DNA of 64,000 bases from Strigamia acuminata (Eukaryota; Arthropoda; Chilopoda; Geophilomorpha; Linotaeniidae): the NCBI GenBank assembly GCA_949358305.1, contig OX442318.1, positions 1,722,501-1,786,500 on the forward strand, written 5' to 3'. Of the stretch, positions 18,063 through 31,077 are shown one piece after another (position 1 is the stretch's first letter; each line of letters opens with the position of its first letter). Under the pieces are notes generated by a model. That model was not told the origin of the DNA and searched no databases. It was given only the letters and a program-made list of their open reading frames with translations. The position numbers and the translations under genes are program-made.

Positions 18063-19112
18063 GAGGCTTTGGACCAATGAAATTACAGACACAAACCAGG
18101 AATGACTAATGCATGCTAACCATACGGCGACTAAATAAGTGCCAAATTCCTCATCACATTAAAAAAACCCAGTTAAGATGAGGTTTGCAGAGGGAGGGGG
18201 GTCAAAGGGGGGTATTCCCCCCCTTGTTAAGAAAAAATGCAAGAACATGCGAAAAACCAAGAACCACTCTTGGCTGAGGAATTCTCTGTCGCCAGGCGTT
18301 ACTCTAGAATTTCCGAGGATATTCATGAATTGTGTGGTCGATGCTAATGAATAAATGAACGAGTTTTGCTCACTTTTCTCGGAGCACGGTTGACATTGAG
18401 ATGGAAATACAACTAAAACACATTTTAATGAATTAAAATATAAAATATTACTTGACTTATTACTTGACTTTTCACTTCCGTAAAAGATGAGTTTTTGATT
18501 GGTTTTCTTCTGTGAGAAAAATAAATTTATGCCCTTTTAACATTTTTGAGTTTGCTCACCATTGATTCAGTCAGGAGAGAACAAGTTGAGCTGTCTGTCT
18601 GGCGCCACAGAAACTCAATAGATTTAGATTGTCACGCCTCTGGTGAGAAAAATTATAACTAATGAAATGAAGGCAATATTTTTTTTCGTGCTTGGGCGTA
18701 CCAAATCAATATATTTTTTGATTAAAATGTGTCCGGTTGACATAAATACAGACATTGCTGAATTGGATTTAAAAAAAATTGATGATGTTGTGATATTGAC
18801 TCGACATAGTTGTCATAAAAGCAGTAATAAACCAACATCAAAAATAAAATCAATATTTGAATTTGTACTCAAAACTCAACTATTTATGGAGTTTTATGAT
18901 TGAAAATGTTTTCCCTGCATTTAAGAAAGGTGGAACACACTTCTCATACACTCATAAATTATATGCCTTGGTGATTGCTTTTGCTGGCAGACTTTCAAAA
19001 GCCAAAAAGTCATTCAATAAAATTCAATTATTTTCATAAAATTTTGGAAATCAGTTTATCGTGATACAAGTAAAGAAAATGAATACTAAAAAAATGCTTG
19101 TATTTAATTAAT
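18063..19112. other. Spacer, no gene recognised
   Basis: Contains a G-rich/C-rich patch (18190-18230) and an 86-codon open frame at 18643-18903 with no recognisable domain. AT-rich and unremarkable otherwise. Confidence 0.5.
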
Positions 19113-19471
19113 TGGGTCGGGTCATTTCCTCGAATCCCGTTTCATCGAATTTTCTTTTTATTGCGTTTTTCGAAATGTGCGAAAACGGGGGTCGTTTCAT
19201 CGAATTCTAAATTCCAATTGGTACGTTTCATCGAATTTTCGGCCATCATCGGGGATGTTATTTGCGTGGCTATGTGGTTAGGTTAGGTTGTGTTAGGTCA
19301 GGTTAGGTCAGGTTAGGTTAGGTTAGGTCAGGTCAGGTTAGGTCCGGTTAGGTCAGGTCAGGTTAGGTCTGGTTAGGTTAGGTTTTTGGTTTTTGGATTT
19401 TTTTTTTACTGTACCGTTTCATCGAAATTTTTGACAGAATGAAACGGGATTCGAGGAAATGACCCGACTTC
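19113..19471. mobile_element. MULE-like MITE with TTAGG/TCAGG array, copy 1
   Basis: 359 bases, 9-base target duplication TTAATTAAT (19104-19112, 19472-19480). Ends GTCGGGTCATTTCCTCGAAT are inverted and near-perfect and continue as CCCGTTTCATCGAA. The core (about 19268-19390) is an array of GGTTA and GGTCA units. Duplications of 9 bases fit Mutator-like elements; no transposase is present. Confidence 0.82.
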
Positions 19472-19480
19472 TTAATTAAT

Positions 19481-20570
19481 ACTAAAATCGAAAATTCGAA
19501 TTTGAGAAGTTTATGGTAATTTTGTGACCATGGCTTACTGGCGCAAGTATTTAACAATGCTTGGCCAAAAACAAGTCAAACTTCCTATTAGTCAGATAAG
19601 TTTAACGAGAGCTAAAATAGTGAACAAATGCGTGAGGTAAAGTAATTTTGGGAGTCGCATGTTTTTCTCTAATCATTGACATTTATATAGACTAATAAAG
19701 TCATATAAAGTCAAATGACCAAATTAATATAATTCATTAAATTATACAATTTGGTGGCTTAAAGCCCTAAAATTATATCATTATATCATTATATCACTTG
19801 GAAGTAACAATGGACTTTTCATTTGGTAACTCGTTAACTGGTGAAGATAGAGCAAAAATTTCAATAAGAAAGTTGTATAGAATCTTAAAATTACCCTATA
19901 AACATTGTTAGCCAATAGAAGGCAACTAAAAAGGAGCTATCATCATTTTCATGACGAATGTCAATACTTATGCCTTAGACTTGTGCCGTATCTCATGTTT
20001 AATTACAACTTGTGCTGATTGATTTCTGAGTTGGAATGGTTCAGTGTGTTTTCCGTTGTGGGCTTGTGTAATCAATATTTGGAATATGATAATGAATTTT
20101 AGATTATTAAATTTTTATTTGTGAATTAATTACTACATACACAATTTGTGTGCGTTACAAACGTCAATGATTTTTTAAACTTAAGTAACAATTATACATA
20201 AAAATAATTTGAAGTTTGAATGACATGTTTTCAGCAAAGGTTAAAGTGTGTATCTACCAATTTACAAATATTTTTTAAATTTATTAGTTTATGTTAGTGT
20301 CAAATTTAAAATACATTTAGGGAAGAAGGAATTAATTCGAATACATTTGCTTGAGAAAAACAAGTGTGCGGAATAAGTAGTTTTAAACATACAACTCCGG
20401 TTGTCGCACTTTTGCTTCTCTCTCTTTTCTTTCTATGCTAACTCGTGGGTGATTCACTTATTCTTTTATCTTACCGCTTTATTCAAGCGGTTGCCCAGGG
20501 AAATGATGTATGCAAATGTATAAATGGTAAAATATAATAGGGGATTTATTATATCGGAAATACAGGTAGA
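19481..20570. other. Spacer, no gene recognised
   Basis: AT-rich DNA with short repeats (ATATCATT ×3 near 19780). No coding signal. Confidence 0.55.
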
Positions 20571-20574
20571 AAAT

Positions 20575-20925
20575 TTGTGGCAAATTTTAGAAAAATTGTG
20601 GCAACTTTTTGAAAAATTGTGTCAAATTTTTGAAAAATTGTGTCAAATTTTTGAAAAATTGTGTCAAATTTTTGAAAAATTGTGTCAAATTTTTGAAAAA
20701 TTGTGTCAAATTTTTGAAAAATTGTGTCAAATTTTTGAAAAATTGTGTCAAATTTTTGAAAATTTGTGTCAAATTTTTGAAAATTTGTGTCAAATTTTTG
20801 AAAAATTGTGTCAAATTTTTGAAAAATTGTGTCAAATTTTTGAAAAATTGTGTCAAATTTCTGAAAAATTGTGTCAAATTTTTGAAAAATTGTGGCAACT
20901 TTTTGAAAAATTGTGGCAAATTTTG
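20575..20925. repeat. 21-base minisatellite (GAAAAATTGTGTCAAATTTTT)
   Basis: About 16 copies of a 21-base unit, nearly perfect, followed by a ~57-base duplication (20890-21005) holding TTTTGCGTTTTTATAATTAG. The unit is divisible by three and stop-free in several frames, so three overlapping open frames of 138-149 codons appear on both strands. They are repeat artefacts. Confidence 0.95.
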
Positions 20926-21769
20926 CGTTTTTATAATTAGTAGTACAACTGTTTTGAAAAATTGTGGCAAATTTTGCGTTTTTATAATTAGTAGTACAAC
21001 AGTTTTGAAAAACATGACCAATATTACAATGTGCAATTAAAACGTGGTAAGTAGTTACTACAGTAAAACAACCAAGTTAACTTAAAACTAATCCTTCAAA
21101 TGAAATAACAAGAGTTTACGTTATAATTTAGTAAATACGAGATAAATTACATTTAAAGTTGTTAAGATTGATTTCATTACTGCACTTAAATGTACTTTTT
21201 AATGCAGTTGCTATTAAAAATCCTTTCATTAAGATGCACGTTGCTGATTCTCAACTATTATTATCTATAGTACATGACATTGTGAATGTTAGTGACATGC
21301 AATGATGGAGCGGATGTATCAGTTTTTGCTTAGACCAGTATGCAATTATATTTATTTGCTTTTTTTATTTCTTGTGCTCTTTTGTGATTTTTGTGCTTTT
21401 CAAAACTACAGTATTCATATCTCAACATTGCAAATGAGTCAAAGTTGCTTGTTGCAGATTGCTGCTGATTTGTTTTAGATATTTCTGATGTTGTTGCATC
21501 ATAATCAGTCTATCATGTTTCTACTTGCAGAGCTTTGCTTTTTTTTACAGCTTTTGAACCTTGTGCAGCAAAATTTAAATGCATTCCCTTTTCTGTTAAG
21601 TATGCTGTGAATAAAACTAAATCAGTTAGAATAATGGATATCATATGTGTACAATTTGTGCTGAAATTTCTATTTAATGTTAACAAATTATGCTAGTTGG
21701 TATAAATTGGTAATTTCTTGCTGTAATTAACAACAGTACATGTCATTGTACTGAGACTGCTTTCTTATG

Positions 21770-24700
21770 TTACTTTTTAGTTACACTTTCAATGCTTCTA
21801 TGAAATACAAACGAAATGTTTGTCAGAAGTGAAATAATCGAGTTACACAAAAGATTGAGAAGTTGCCGAGTGGTTTTGTTGACTTTTGAATCAAATGAAA
21901 TTTCAACAAGAGTAAATATTGAGAGACCGGTCAAAATGCCAAAAATTGATCCGATTTGACAGAGTAATTTGACAACTGAAATTGCTTCCTCTTCTGCAAT
22001 TACTTCTCGGATATTGCTGTCAATACTGTATTGAATAATAGTGCCCGCGCCAAAGGTATCGTAGTATTCTTTAATTTTTGAAGGTATGAATATTGTTTCT
22101 TCACAGCGTGCTGTACAGTTGCAGTCTTTCACGGGATCTGTGTTGAATTGAGTTTCCAAATATTGTTTGATAGTTCTCTTAGATGTTACGTGATCCTCAC
22201 AATACGGGAACAAACCGTTTTTCATAAACGGTAGTCTAACAGAGCAACAGGAATAGTGTTAATACATTGCCATTACCGTACTGAAAAATGATTTAAGCTT
22301 AGCATTGTGAAAATTTGACTTTGATGCTGTTGAAGTGCAAACTCGTACGTTAAATTAACAGAAACTCACTTGCATTCGAATGATTGCTGTTCGACTTTTG
22401 TTTTGTAACATTTCTTTTCACATTCGGTAACAAGTTGATTTGCTTGACAGGGATTTTTGGGAGTATTCACTCGAATGAGCTGAAAACAACAAATTGTCAG
22501 CAAACAGCCGTGAGTTTAGCATGTGCACAAATCCTACCGTTTGTCGCAAAATGTCGATTTGAGCACTGCGTTGTCTGTAAAAAATGTGCTTGGGATGAAA
22601 AAATTGATTTTGCGGCACAATGAAGTTCTGCAATGAATGCAAAGAAATAAACAAACGAAATAAAAAGTGAATTCACAAAATATTCACTGGTCGATGTGGA
22701 CTGCATTTGTCTAAATATATGATTCCATCGTAAAAGAATAAACTATTTTTCTTTGGAAAATAAGGTTCATCATCTGTAAACAATTGAAAGTGAAAGAAAG
22801 TATTTGAGATTTAGTAATTGATCGTACATTTCTGATATGCGGTGCATATTCCAAATGCTGTTGACACATATGATCGGTTGAAAAATGTGCGATTTCCATC
22901 GTTATGCTGGAAAAGAAATAATTTGTATAAGCAATTGCCAAAACACTTGTAGTAAGAAGCAAAGTTGAATGTGTTATACATTCCCATTGTATAATAAATT
23001 CTTCACGTTATTTAAAGTTGGAGGTTGCCTATCAACGCCAACAATTGTAATACAACAATAAACGTACTCTCGCTCCTGCTTGATATCAGCAAGTATTGTG
23101 GAACTAATAGGGTTGAATGTTTTACTCGCTTGAGTCGCAGGCTTTAGTGAGTTTGCAGCTGCGACCTCAAGATTGGCACTTTCCGAGTAAAGGGAGATTT
23201 TGTATTGAATTGTGCCATTTTGTATTGTTAAAATTTTGATTGCTTGCCAGAATAAAATCACTAGGCGCATTCAATAACTCATAAACGGTCGTTTATACCC
23301 GTTTCCATGAACTTTTAAACGAGATTCTCGTTTAAAAGCTCGTTTAAATTGCTTTAAACAGGCTAAAAATAAACGACCTAAATAGGTCGTTTAAATCTCT
23401 GTGCCAATCGGGTATTGTTGGCAGCCATCTTGAATCTCCGTTAGATCGATCGCGACGATCGGAGATATAAGTACAATTTTGCAGCTGTTCTAAATTTTTT
23501 TGTAGTGAATGACGATAATAATCATCATCATAGTAATAATTAGGGGTTGAAACAATAGAAAAATGCGAGGTAAGAAAAATCTCGAAGTAAATACCGTATG
23601 CGACTTGAAATAAATACCCGTATGCGACTTGCAGCAGGATATGATCTAGAACTTGATCTGAAATCCCAGATCAAGTTTGGCAGTTAAACAATCGTTTATT
23701 TGCATTCAAAAACGAGGCTTTTCGTCTAAAAATTCATGCGAGACGAATATTTAGACTAGTGTTGTATTCAAATGCAGATAACTAGAAAACTATGCATCCT
23801 ACAGGGGTATTATTTTGCTCAATCTAGAGCTAAATTATGTCTCTTTTGAGAATATTTTCATTTATTTTAGTGAGAGCTTTCCAGCAATGCCAAAATGCTT
23901 TCTAACAATGATGTGCTCATGAAAATTTGGATTATTCCAAACTTTCTGAACTGACTGTAATTGTGAATATTTTAAAACATGTCTAATTAACATCAAGCAA
24001 TAGTGTTTTCTCTCAAGTTGACCACAGGTTAACCAAACGATGTTTGGCTATGGACACTGGTCCTCACATTAGTACCGTGTGCCAAGAAATCATTTTATGT
24101 GAAATTTTTGTCACATCCAATCAAATGACTGCATTATGCTATGCAACAATTTGATGGCATTAGTTCTGCTTGATTTGCATTGACTGTGCTCTCGCTTTAA
24201 ACGTGATTTAATGAGGATATTGAGGAATTGGATTACGTCAAAGACCCCACAATAAGATTATTTACTTCGTACTGCTGTTACTGTTTGTGTGTGATTTAAA
24301 ATTTCAATTGCTTACGCGAAAAATCGTTACAGGGATTCCGTTTTTGGTTTGCAAGACATATCCTTCAATGTCTATAGAATCGTTCCATAGTTGAAGTGAA
24401 TTGTTTGCGAAATACGATTTAGGGTGGAGTAAATCAAACAGTTGGTAATGAGAGCAATCAGTATGAAGAGTGCGAGCTAACTCAAACTTAGCACTAAATA
24501 TTTTCTCATTATCTCGACAATTGACAATGAGTGGAAAATGGATAATGTCATCTCTTACGAGACTAACAGTTTTGACGAGAGGAAAATCAAAATAATTAGA
24601 TATTTGATTGTATACATTATAAATCGACATAAAGATCAGAATTAGGAAAACTAAGTTTTTCAGTTTCCGCTGGACATTAGATTTCTTTTGTGGTTTTTGA

Positions 24701-27700
24701 TTTTTTTCAAGAATTGTCTCAATTTTGTGTTTCAAATTGGAATTAGCCCTTGTCATTTTTCTGAACTTCACAAAGGGAATTTTGGAGCCGTAAAGAAATA
24801 TTTCAACGAGCATTAAGCAAGACATTCCGAAATAGAGTCCGACGTTCCCACCAATGTCGCACAGTAACGAGACTATGTCGTACGAAATACGTTCTTGTAA
24901 TGTTCGCACATTATTATTGACAATGATAACATCCAGAGCAGGCTCAGATGCATGGATTTCTTCGTATACAATGTTTAGTTTTGTCACTTTGCATACGTCG
25001 CTGCATTTGCAATATTTTGCAATATTAGATAAATTGATTATTTTTTTCGTAATATTGTATTGTTGTCTGAGTTGAGTTTCATTACATTTTGGTAGGTGTC
25101 CTGTTTCGTAAAACGTAGAGCTAAAATTAAAAAATATTGGTAAGTTCATTTATGTTTCATTGTTGATGAATTGAAATTTGACACATAACTTATACACACA
25201 GGTGTACAGAAACATTAACTGCTTTCAAAACATCAGTTAAAAATTGCAGTTACTTGTTACATTGCGACAATGCTGCCCGCAGGCTCAGTGACACTTGAAG
25301 CAGACGAAGCCAACTGCTTTTTGTAAGTTAGATTGAGCAGTCAAGCCGTTTAAAAATGCTATTTAGTCTCAATGACTTTTCGAATACTGCTGTAGTGAAA
25401 ATTGTGTTGTCAACTTGAATGATGACATTGACATTTTTGTTCAATGGGTGAAGGGACAATCAGTGTAGTGCTATTGCTATCTGCTGTTATCTACCAATAG
25501 AGGATGGCTAGCTACAACACGATCTACAGCAGATTGAAATGCGAAGTTTTCAAGTCATTTACTGCTAGTACACAAGCAACTTTTTTTGTTCTTTCGTCCG
25601 TGTAAAGTTTGATGGTGGATTTATAGGTATTTGCAGTTATCGCTGAAAGGCCTCCAGACTTTTAACCTTCCCATAGCCAAGCCTAGTTTCCACCATTGCT
25701 AGCTAAGGTCGGTCAAATCGGCCTTCTTTTAAAATGCTTCTGCGCATGTGCAGAATCACATTTTTCCTGGTGCAATCGCATTTTTCCTGGTAAAAGCACA
25801 TGTTTTAGGACTAATTTTAATACGCCACCTAGTGCAAACAGATGGCAAAGCAGTGTACGGCGCTCCCATTAAGGGTGTTTTATGTTATAAATATTAAATT
25901 ATCTTAATAATAATTGAAAAACTATTTGTATTTAGACATTATAAAATAAGAAAAAAAAGTTTTTGAGGAATACAACTTAACCTCATTAATTAATTATCAG
26001 AAAAAAAAGAATTACAGTGATTTTTCCCCTTCTGTAATTTTTTTGACCTACCATGGCTATGGGAAGGTTAAAATATAATGTATTTAAGTAAATATTTTTA
26101 TTTTTTACTTAAGGCCCCATAAAGTCATTAAGGAATTGTAAAAGTGGACTAATGCCGTTAGGATACTAGGCTCATTCAGATAGTGCTTGTACTATCTTGG
26201 TTGCTATGACATATCAGCGACGGTGTGTGGATAAGTGACCCAGCGCATGAGTTGCTCACGGTGTCGGGTGTATGGCTTAATAGCCTAACCCTAAGCATTA
26301 TCGTGGTGAACAAGAGAGGAGACGGAACAAGATGCTTTTCTTGTAGTTGTCCCATCTAGACTGACTGTCCAATCAAAGTTGAACCCTCTATAATCGAATT
26401 GTGCATCTTTAATTTTGCATTGGTTCCTGAAGTTGACTTCTGGAATCAACAACTCCTCCTGACAGGGTGCAGTTGTACTAATCGTCCCACTTGGGAGCTA
26501 GGTTGTGTCGTAGACAATAAATGTGCAAAGAGTGACTTCCCAGTAATCTTTAAAAAGTAAGCTTAAAAAAACCATACCTGCAAGTAATGTTTTTCATGAG
26601 ACAAGTTTGCAAGCAGCCAATTAAATTGTCATCGCAAGGATTACGTTTTGTATTGATGAAGTTATACTGAAACATTAATTTAGAGTCTGAGTATGACGAA
26701 AATTAAAATATCATGAGGAGAATTTACAGATGGTAATATTGGTTGTATTTAATTTTGCAACCATTCATGTGTAGATGTGTGTATTCGATTGAAGAGAATA
26801 AACTTGCGTGTGAAATCAAACGAACATGTCTCCATGTAATTTACTGTGACAACAATCATATTATTGGCCTGTGGACGATTTTTCATCCACATTTGGCCTG
26901 CTTTGCCAGGACAGTTCCCATTTCACTTTGTTCTTTATTTTAAGCATTTGCTCTTTCAGCCTGCATGATGCCAGAATGCATTTGTTTTGTTTACATGCAG
27001 CACTATGCGTTTTCTATACCTCTAATGTGCTGGTTTGCCACTAGAGTTTTTTGTATCTTCTCTTCTTCTCACTTCTCCATGCGTATTCAAGCTGCCAAGA
27101 TGGCAGCCTCCCTCTGTTATTTTATAGAGCTGTTTAGCTTCCATTCAAACAACTCGCCATTACTCTAAACACAATTGCTCACATTTACGCATCATTTCCA
27201 AGTTTTTTGACGCGTGATGCACAAGTGCGAGCGCACACGAGGTTTAATCCCGAGCACGCATCTTTTCCTCCTACAAATTGGCCTGCATGCTTCCACACAA
27301 ATATTTTCAGCGCATTCAAACATATCACTAGCTGCATTCCAAAAGTTGTGCTGTAAGTGTTTGAGGTGTTTGTGTTTTTGACGTGGGTATGTGACCGTGA
27401 GTACGATTAATTGATTGCGGATAAATCATTTAAAGTTTTTTTTTCCTTCCGAGTACCGTCGACTTTGCTAAAAATGGATAAGGTTAGGTCTGGGGGGGGG
27501 GATCAAGGGAGGTCTCCTTGTAAGACAGTGTAGATACTAGTTGATAGTTACAATTATTGTCACTAGGGCATAAAAAAAAAAAAAACGTTACATTTGATTA
27601 CAAATAACATACGAAATACATAAATAAAATATACAAAATATACAAAAATTGGCAAAAGGTGGACTGCGGAAGGTCGAAACTTGGGCCGCGGAAACGTTTT

Positions 27701-30422
27701 AGCGACGTGTTGTCTTAGCGACGTTTTTCCCTCGGTTTCTTTGGTTTTTCGGTGTTTTTTTCTTGTTTTTCCTGTTTTTTTCATGTTTTTTAGGTATTAT
27801 TTTTATTTTTTGGGTTGTGTTTGTTTATTGGGGGGTTTATTTGGTTTTTAAGTGTTTTTTTCTGGACATCAATAAAAATTGAAAAATTGAAAAAGTGTCA
27901 AAAACGTGCTGATTAGATGTAAAATGATCCAAAAAATCGATTCCCCTGGTCGGAATCTGCATATCTGGCACCGTTGCAGAGATATGGGCAAAAAAATAAA
28001 TTTTTTTATGACTTTTTCTTTTCAAAACTACTTTTTCAATTGCAATTTTCTTAAAAATTTTTAGTACAAAAGATTTGAGAATTAGTCATTTTTAGACTAA
28101 ACAAATTTTGCTCTACAAGTTTACAATTGGAAATTTCTGTCTATCTCTAACGGTTTCCGAGATAATTTCCCAATGACCTTGAAGGAACATCCCAAGGTCA
28201 AATTTCGGGTCACCAAAAGATTGCCCGACCCAACTTTAATACTTTACCATCATTAGATCAGATGAATTGTCAGCACTTTCAGAAATATTTACTATAGTGA
28301 TAGACTTTTTGTTTACCCTGTATATTGATCTGGGATGACTTATTATCAGAATATGTTGAAGCTGGATTAAATGATACCGAAGATGCAGATGCATAAAATG
28401 ATTAAATAAAGATTTTTCCTCCCCTTAATATTGTTGTTGTAATTTTTAAATATTTTAGGACAAAATTCGAATATAACACCATCCTGTACTATTCAAGTGA
28501 AGACGGTAGTAACGTATTAAGAGTTGCAGCGTCTGTGGAACTCACAATTTTCTGATTACTAGTATCCCTGGAATTCAAACTTTCCGAAACTATTGTTACA
28601 AGTCGAATACGACGTGACAAATTGTCTTACTTTTTTCACAGTAGTTGCTGCAACGGTATTAATTGGACGTAACTCCCATCCTACATCGAGTGCAGGATCT
28701 TCTACCAGTATTAGCAATTTTATTGCAACACTTTTTTTATATGTAAGATGCGCTGCTGGCGATGAATCTATTAATATCTATAAAATTAAAGAAAAATAAT
28801 AAACTTTAAATTGTATAGTATACTAGAAAATTACAATTATATACGGATATCATCACAACTTCCTCCTCTGGTAAAAAAATAATAATAATAATAATAATAA
28901 TACATTATTATACAGTATATACGGTATTATACAGTATTTTATTTATGAACATTCACTAAAAAGTCCTTTAATTCTCAGGAGTGTGCATCTCTGCCTGTCC
29001 TACTTCTTCTGTCTCCTCCGAAACTGGTGGATGTCATTCAAATCTGAAAAGTGCATTCGACAGGTCTCAATGCTGAGATCAGGGCTGGCTACTTTTCAGA
29101 TTGAATGTTATTATTAATATACATTTTTAACAATATTTCTTTATTGTTGACAGTTTTCATTAGTTTGTAGGAATAACCTGAGATGGAGTCAGGGTTTTTA
29201 CTCATTTACTCAAATTTTAAGTATTTGCTACCAGGTCGGGTCATTTCCTCGAATCCCGTTTCATCGAATTCTCTTTTTTTTGCGTTTTTTGAAATGTGCG
29301 AAAATGGGGGTCGTTTCATCGAATTCTAAATTAGGCGGTACGTTTCATCGAATTTTCGGCCATCATCGGGGATTGTTATTCAAGTGGCTACGTGGTTAGG
29401 TTAGGTTGTGTTAGGTCAGGTTAGATCAGGTTAGGTTAGGTTAGGTCAGGTTAGGTCAGGTCAGGTCAGGTCAGGTTAGGTCAGGTTAGGTCAGGTCAGG
29501 TTAGGTTAGGTCAGGTCAGGTTAGGTTGTTGGTTTTGATGTTTGTACCGTTTCATCGAATTTTGCGAAAAACGGTACGTTTCATCGAAAAAAACCGGGAT
29601 TCGATGAAACGGGATTCGAGGAAATGACCCGACTTCATTTGCTACTATTTGTTGAGATAATAATTTTAAAATTAAAGATAATTTACTTCAACATCATAAC
29701 ATCGACTAGGAAATTTTAATTTGATAACCATCTTGCTATTTACATTTCCAAATTGAAGTTGCAATGCTAAACAAAAAGGAACTTGAAAATTAAACCAATT
29801 AAACGTGCTTGTTTATTTTAGTTTTCTGACGTACGGCTTGAAATTTCAGCAACTGGCCGTTCAAGAGTAAGGAGGTTTTGAATTGTAAGATTCCAGCGTG
29901 ATTTTCCCTGCAAAGATGTTTGCTTATTTGTTGGCAAAAAAAAAAGAAATGGAGATTTACCGTTGAAATATATGCATCAGTTATGTAACTAAGTATACGC
30001 ATATATTTTAGTTTTTTTTTCATAGTATATTTATGATCTGCCTGTAGTTCGTTAATTCCCTCACACGATTTGCTATTTGGGTATTCTTTTTTGTATTCTT
30101 GCGTTGATCTTGGGAAAATATAAACATTTGGAAAAGCGCCATGTCTGATTTCAATTAAGTAAGCATCAACTGTAGTTGGTTCAGTCGAATAATACCAAAT
30201 TCGTTCTCCTGTTTGCAAAAAACACACTGTCAAATTGATAATGAGCAAGGTAAAAAATAGAATAGACATCTTTTTTTTCTTTTTTGAAACGTTTTCCAGA
30301 GATTTGATAAATGCTGGTATCTCCGATTGCTCTGCCATCACATTGCCAACGAGGTGTCGCATTTTCCGTTCTCGACGTTGTTGGATTCGCTCAAACGGTC
30401 GAATCAGTTTGTGTTTAGGCAT
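21770..30422 (-). CDS. G2: two-module DEG/ENaC channel gene, complete
   Basis: Same family and architecture as G1. Exons: 30422-29961, 29907-29835, 29766-29687, 28777-28631, 26666-26578, 25120-24316, 22906-22828, 22773-22688, 22627-22538, 22479-22370, 22235-21770. They sum to 2,487 nt (828 residues). It starts MPKHKLIRPFERIQQ. TM1-A follows KKKKKMSIL. Exon 5 reads RNPCDDNLIGCLQTC. Exon 6 has GLYFGMSCLMLVE then the second TM1 LKNLVFLILIFMSIYNVYNQ. Exon 7 has AFGICTAY, and exon 11 ends TM2 with IFGILTGLSIFTLVE. Unlike G1, G4 and G5 it does not stop there. A one-base deletion relative to them removes the TGA and adds about 42 residues (SFDSKVNKTTRQLLNLL...). Introns carry a piggyBac-like and a MULE-like MITE. 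Confidence 0.9.
22907..24315. other. G2 intron 6 (1.4 kb)
   Basis: Non-coding. Around 23280-23420 and 23690-23720 there are many opposed AAACGAG/CTCGTTT and AAACGACC/GGTCGTTT words, suggesting a degraded inverted-repeat element without definable ends. The rest shows nothing. Confidence 0.55.
24316..25120 (-). CDS. G2 exon 6: TM2-A / TM1-B fusion exon
   Basis: 805 nt, entered phase 2 and left phase 0 (CGC|GTAAGC). It holds FYETGHLPKC, KYCKCSDVC, the TM2 signature GLYFGMSCLMLVEIF, the basic linker HKIETILEKNQKPQKK, second TM1 FLILIFMSIYNVYNQ and FPLIVNC. The layout matches the equivalent exons of G1, G4 and G5. Confidence 0.9.
25666..26067. mobile_element. piggyBac-like MITE, TTAA target (G2 intron 5)
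   Basis: 402 bases between TTAA (25662-25665) and TTAA (26068-26071). Inverted ends CCTTCCCATAGCCA. TTAA duplication and CCY-starting ends are piggyBac traits. No transposase. Confidence 0.75.
26667..28630. other. G2 intron 4 (2 kb)
   Basis: No coding exon recognised. A ~330-base block with TTTTTCTTG/CGGTTTC words (about 27560-27870) and another with CCGTTGCAGAGATATGGGCA (about 27955) look like old repeat material, but no ends were found. Confidence 0.5.
28871..28902. repeat. (AAT)n microsatellite
   Basis: About nine AAT units in a G2 intron, followed by AT-rich TATACGGTATTATACAG repeats. Confidence 0.85.
29232..29636. mobile_element. MULE-like MITE with TTAGG/TCAGG array, copy 2 (G2 intron 3)
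   Basis: 405 bases, 9-base target duplication ATTTGCTAC (29223-29231, 29637-29645). Same inverted ends (GTCGGGTCATTTCCTCGAAT) as 19113-19471 and a longer GGTTA/GGTCA array (about 29396-29525). Two independent 9-base duplications make the end definition firm. Confidence 0.85.
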
Positions 30423-30706
30423 TATGCTGTAAATTGAAATTTCTAATAAGTAAATCAAAAGGAATGCAGAGCACAGAAAAATTGCAAGACAATTTATTTG
30501 AATTACTAATCACAATATTCTAATTGCAATAAGTTATATGGTAGGGACTATATAAATTATTTTTGTGAATGCATGATGTTTTATTTAAATGATTACTGAA
30601 CAGTCAATACCATTAACGACATGGTTCATTAAGCATGCGTTTTATCACGTCTGCATTTTTGAATTATTCTCCTTAATTTAATTTTATTTTATTTCGCGGT
30701 ACTCGG

Positions 30707-30750
30707 AAAAACGGGAGAAAACACGAGATTCACGTGTTTTCTCCCGTTTT
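30707..30750. other. Perfect 18-base hairpin upstream of G2
   Basis: AAAACGGGAGAAAACACG is followed by 8 bases and its exact reverse complement. It sits about 290 bases upstream of the G2 start. Could be a MITE remnant or a regulatory hairpin; nothing else supports either. Confidence 0.6.
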
Positions 30751-31077
30751 ACATGTTAAAGTCAAAAAGTGTATGTGTACAATCGTTTCAAGTGAGTTGC
30801 AATGAGTTATCGAACGCACCTACTACGCCATCTTTAATTGCGTAATATTTCTCAATTGATTCCACCCCTAACTCGTGTAATAATTGAAATTGATGTTGCC
30901 ATTGGCTAGCTCTGACTGAAGCCAACTCGATCAACAAAATCCATTAACTTTACGTCATATTTGTTTCATGACTCTGTGAGGGACGAGTTGACCACACTGA
31001 GGGCGCCACCATGACGCCAAACCTAGTGGGGGGACGATTTGCCAACACACGATCACCACCATGATGGACACTGGACA

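Noticed and set aside
19268-19390. TTAGG-like array as a true telomere or telomere scar
   Set aside because: It lies inside a transposon with inverted ends and 9-base target duplication, and a second copy is arranged the same way.
20524-21040. Three overlapping open frames of 138-149 codons on both strands
   Set aside because: All are translations of a 21-base stop-free tandem repeat; no start context, domain or codon bias.
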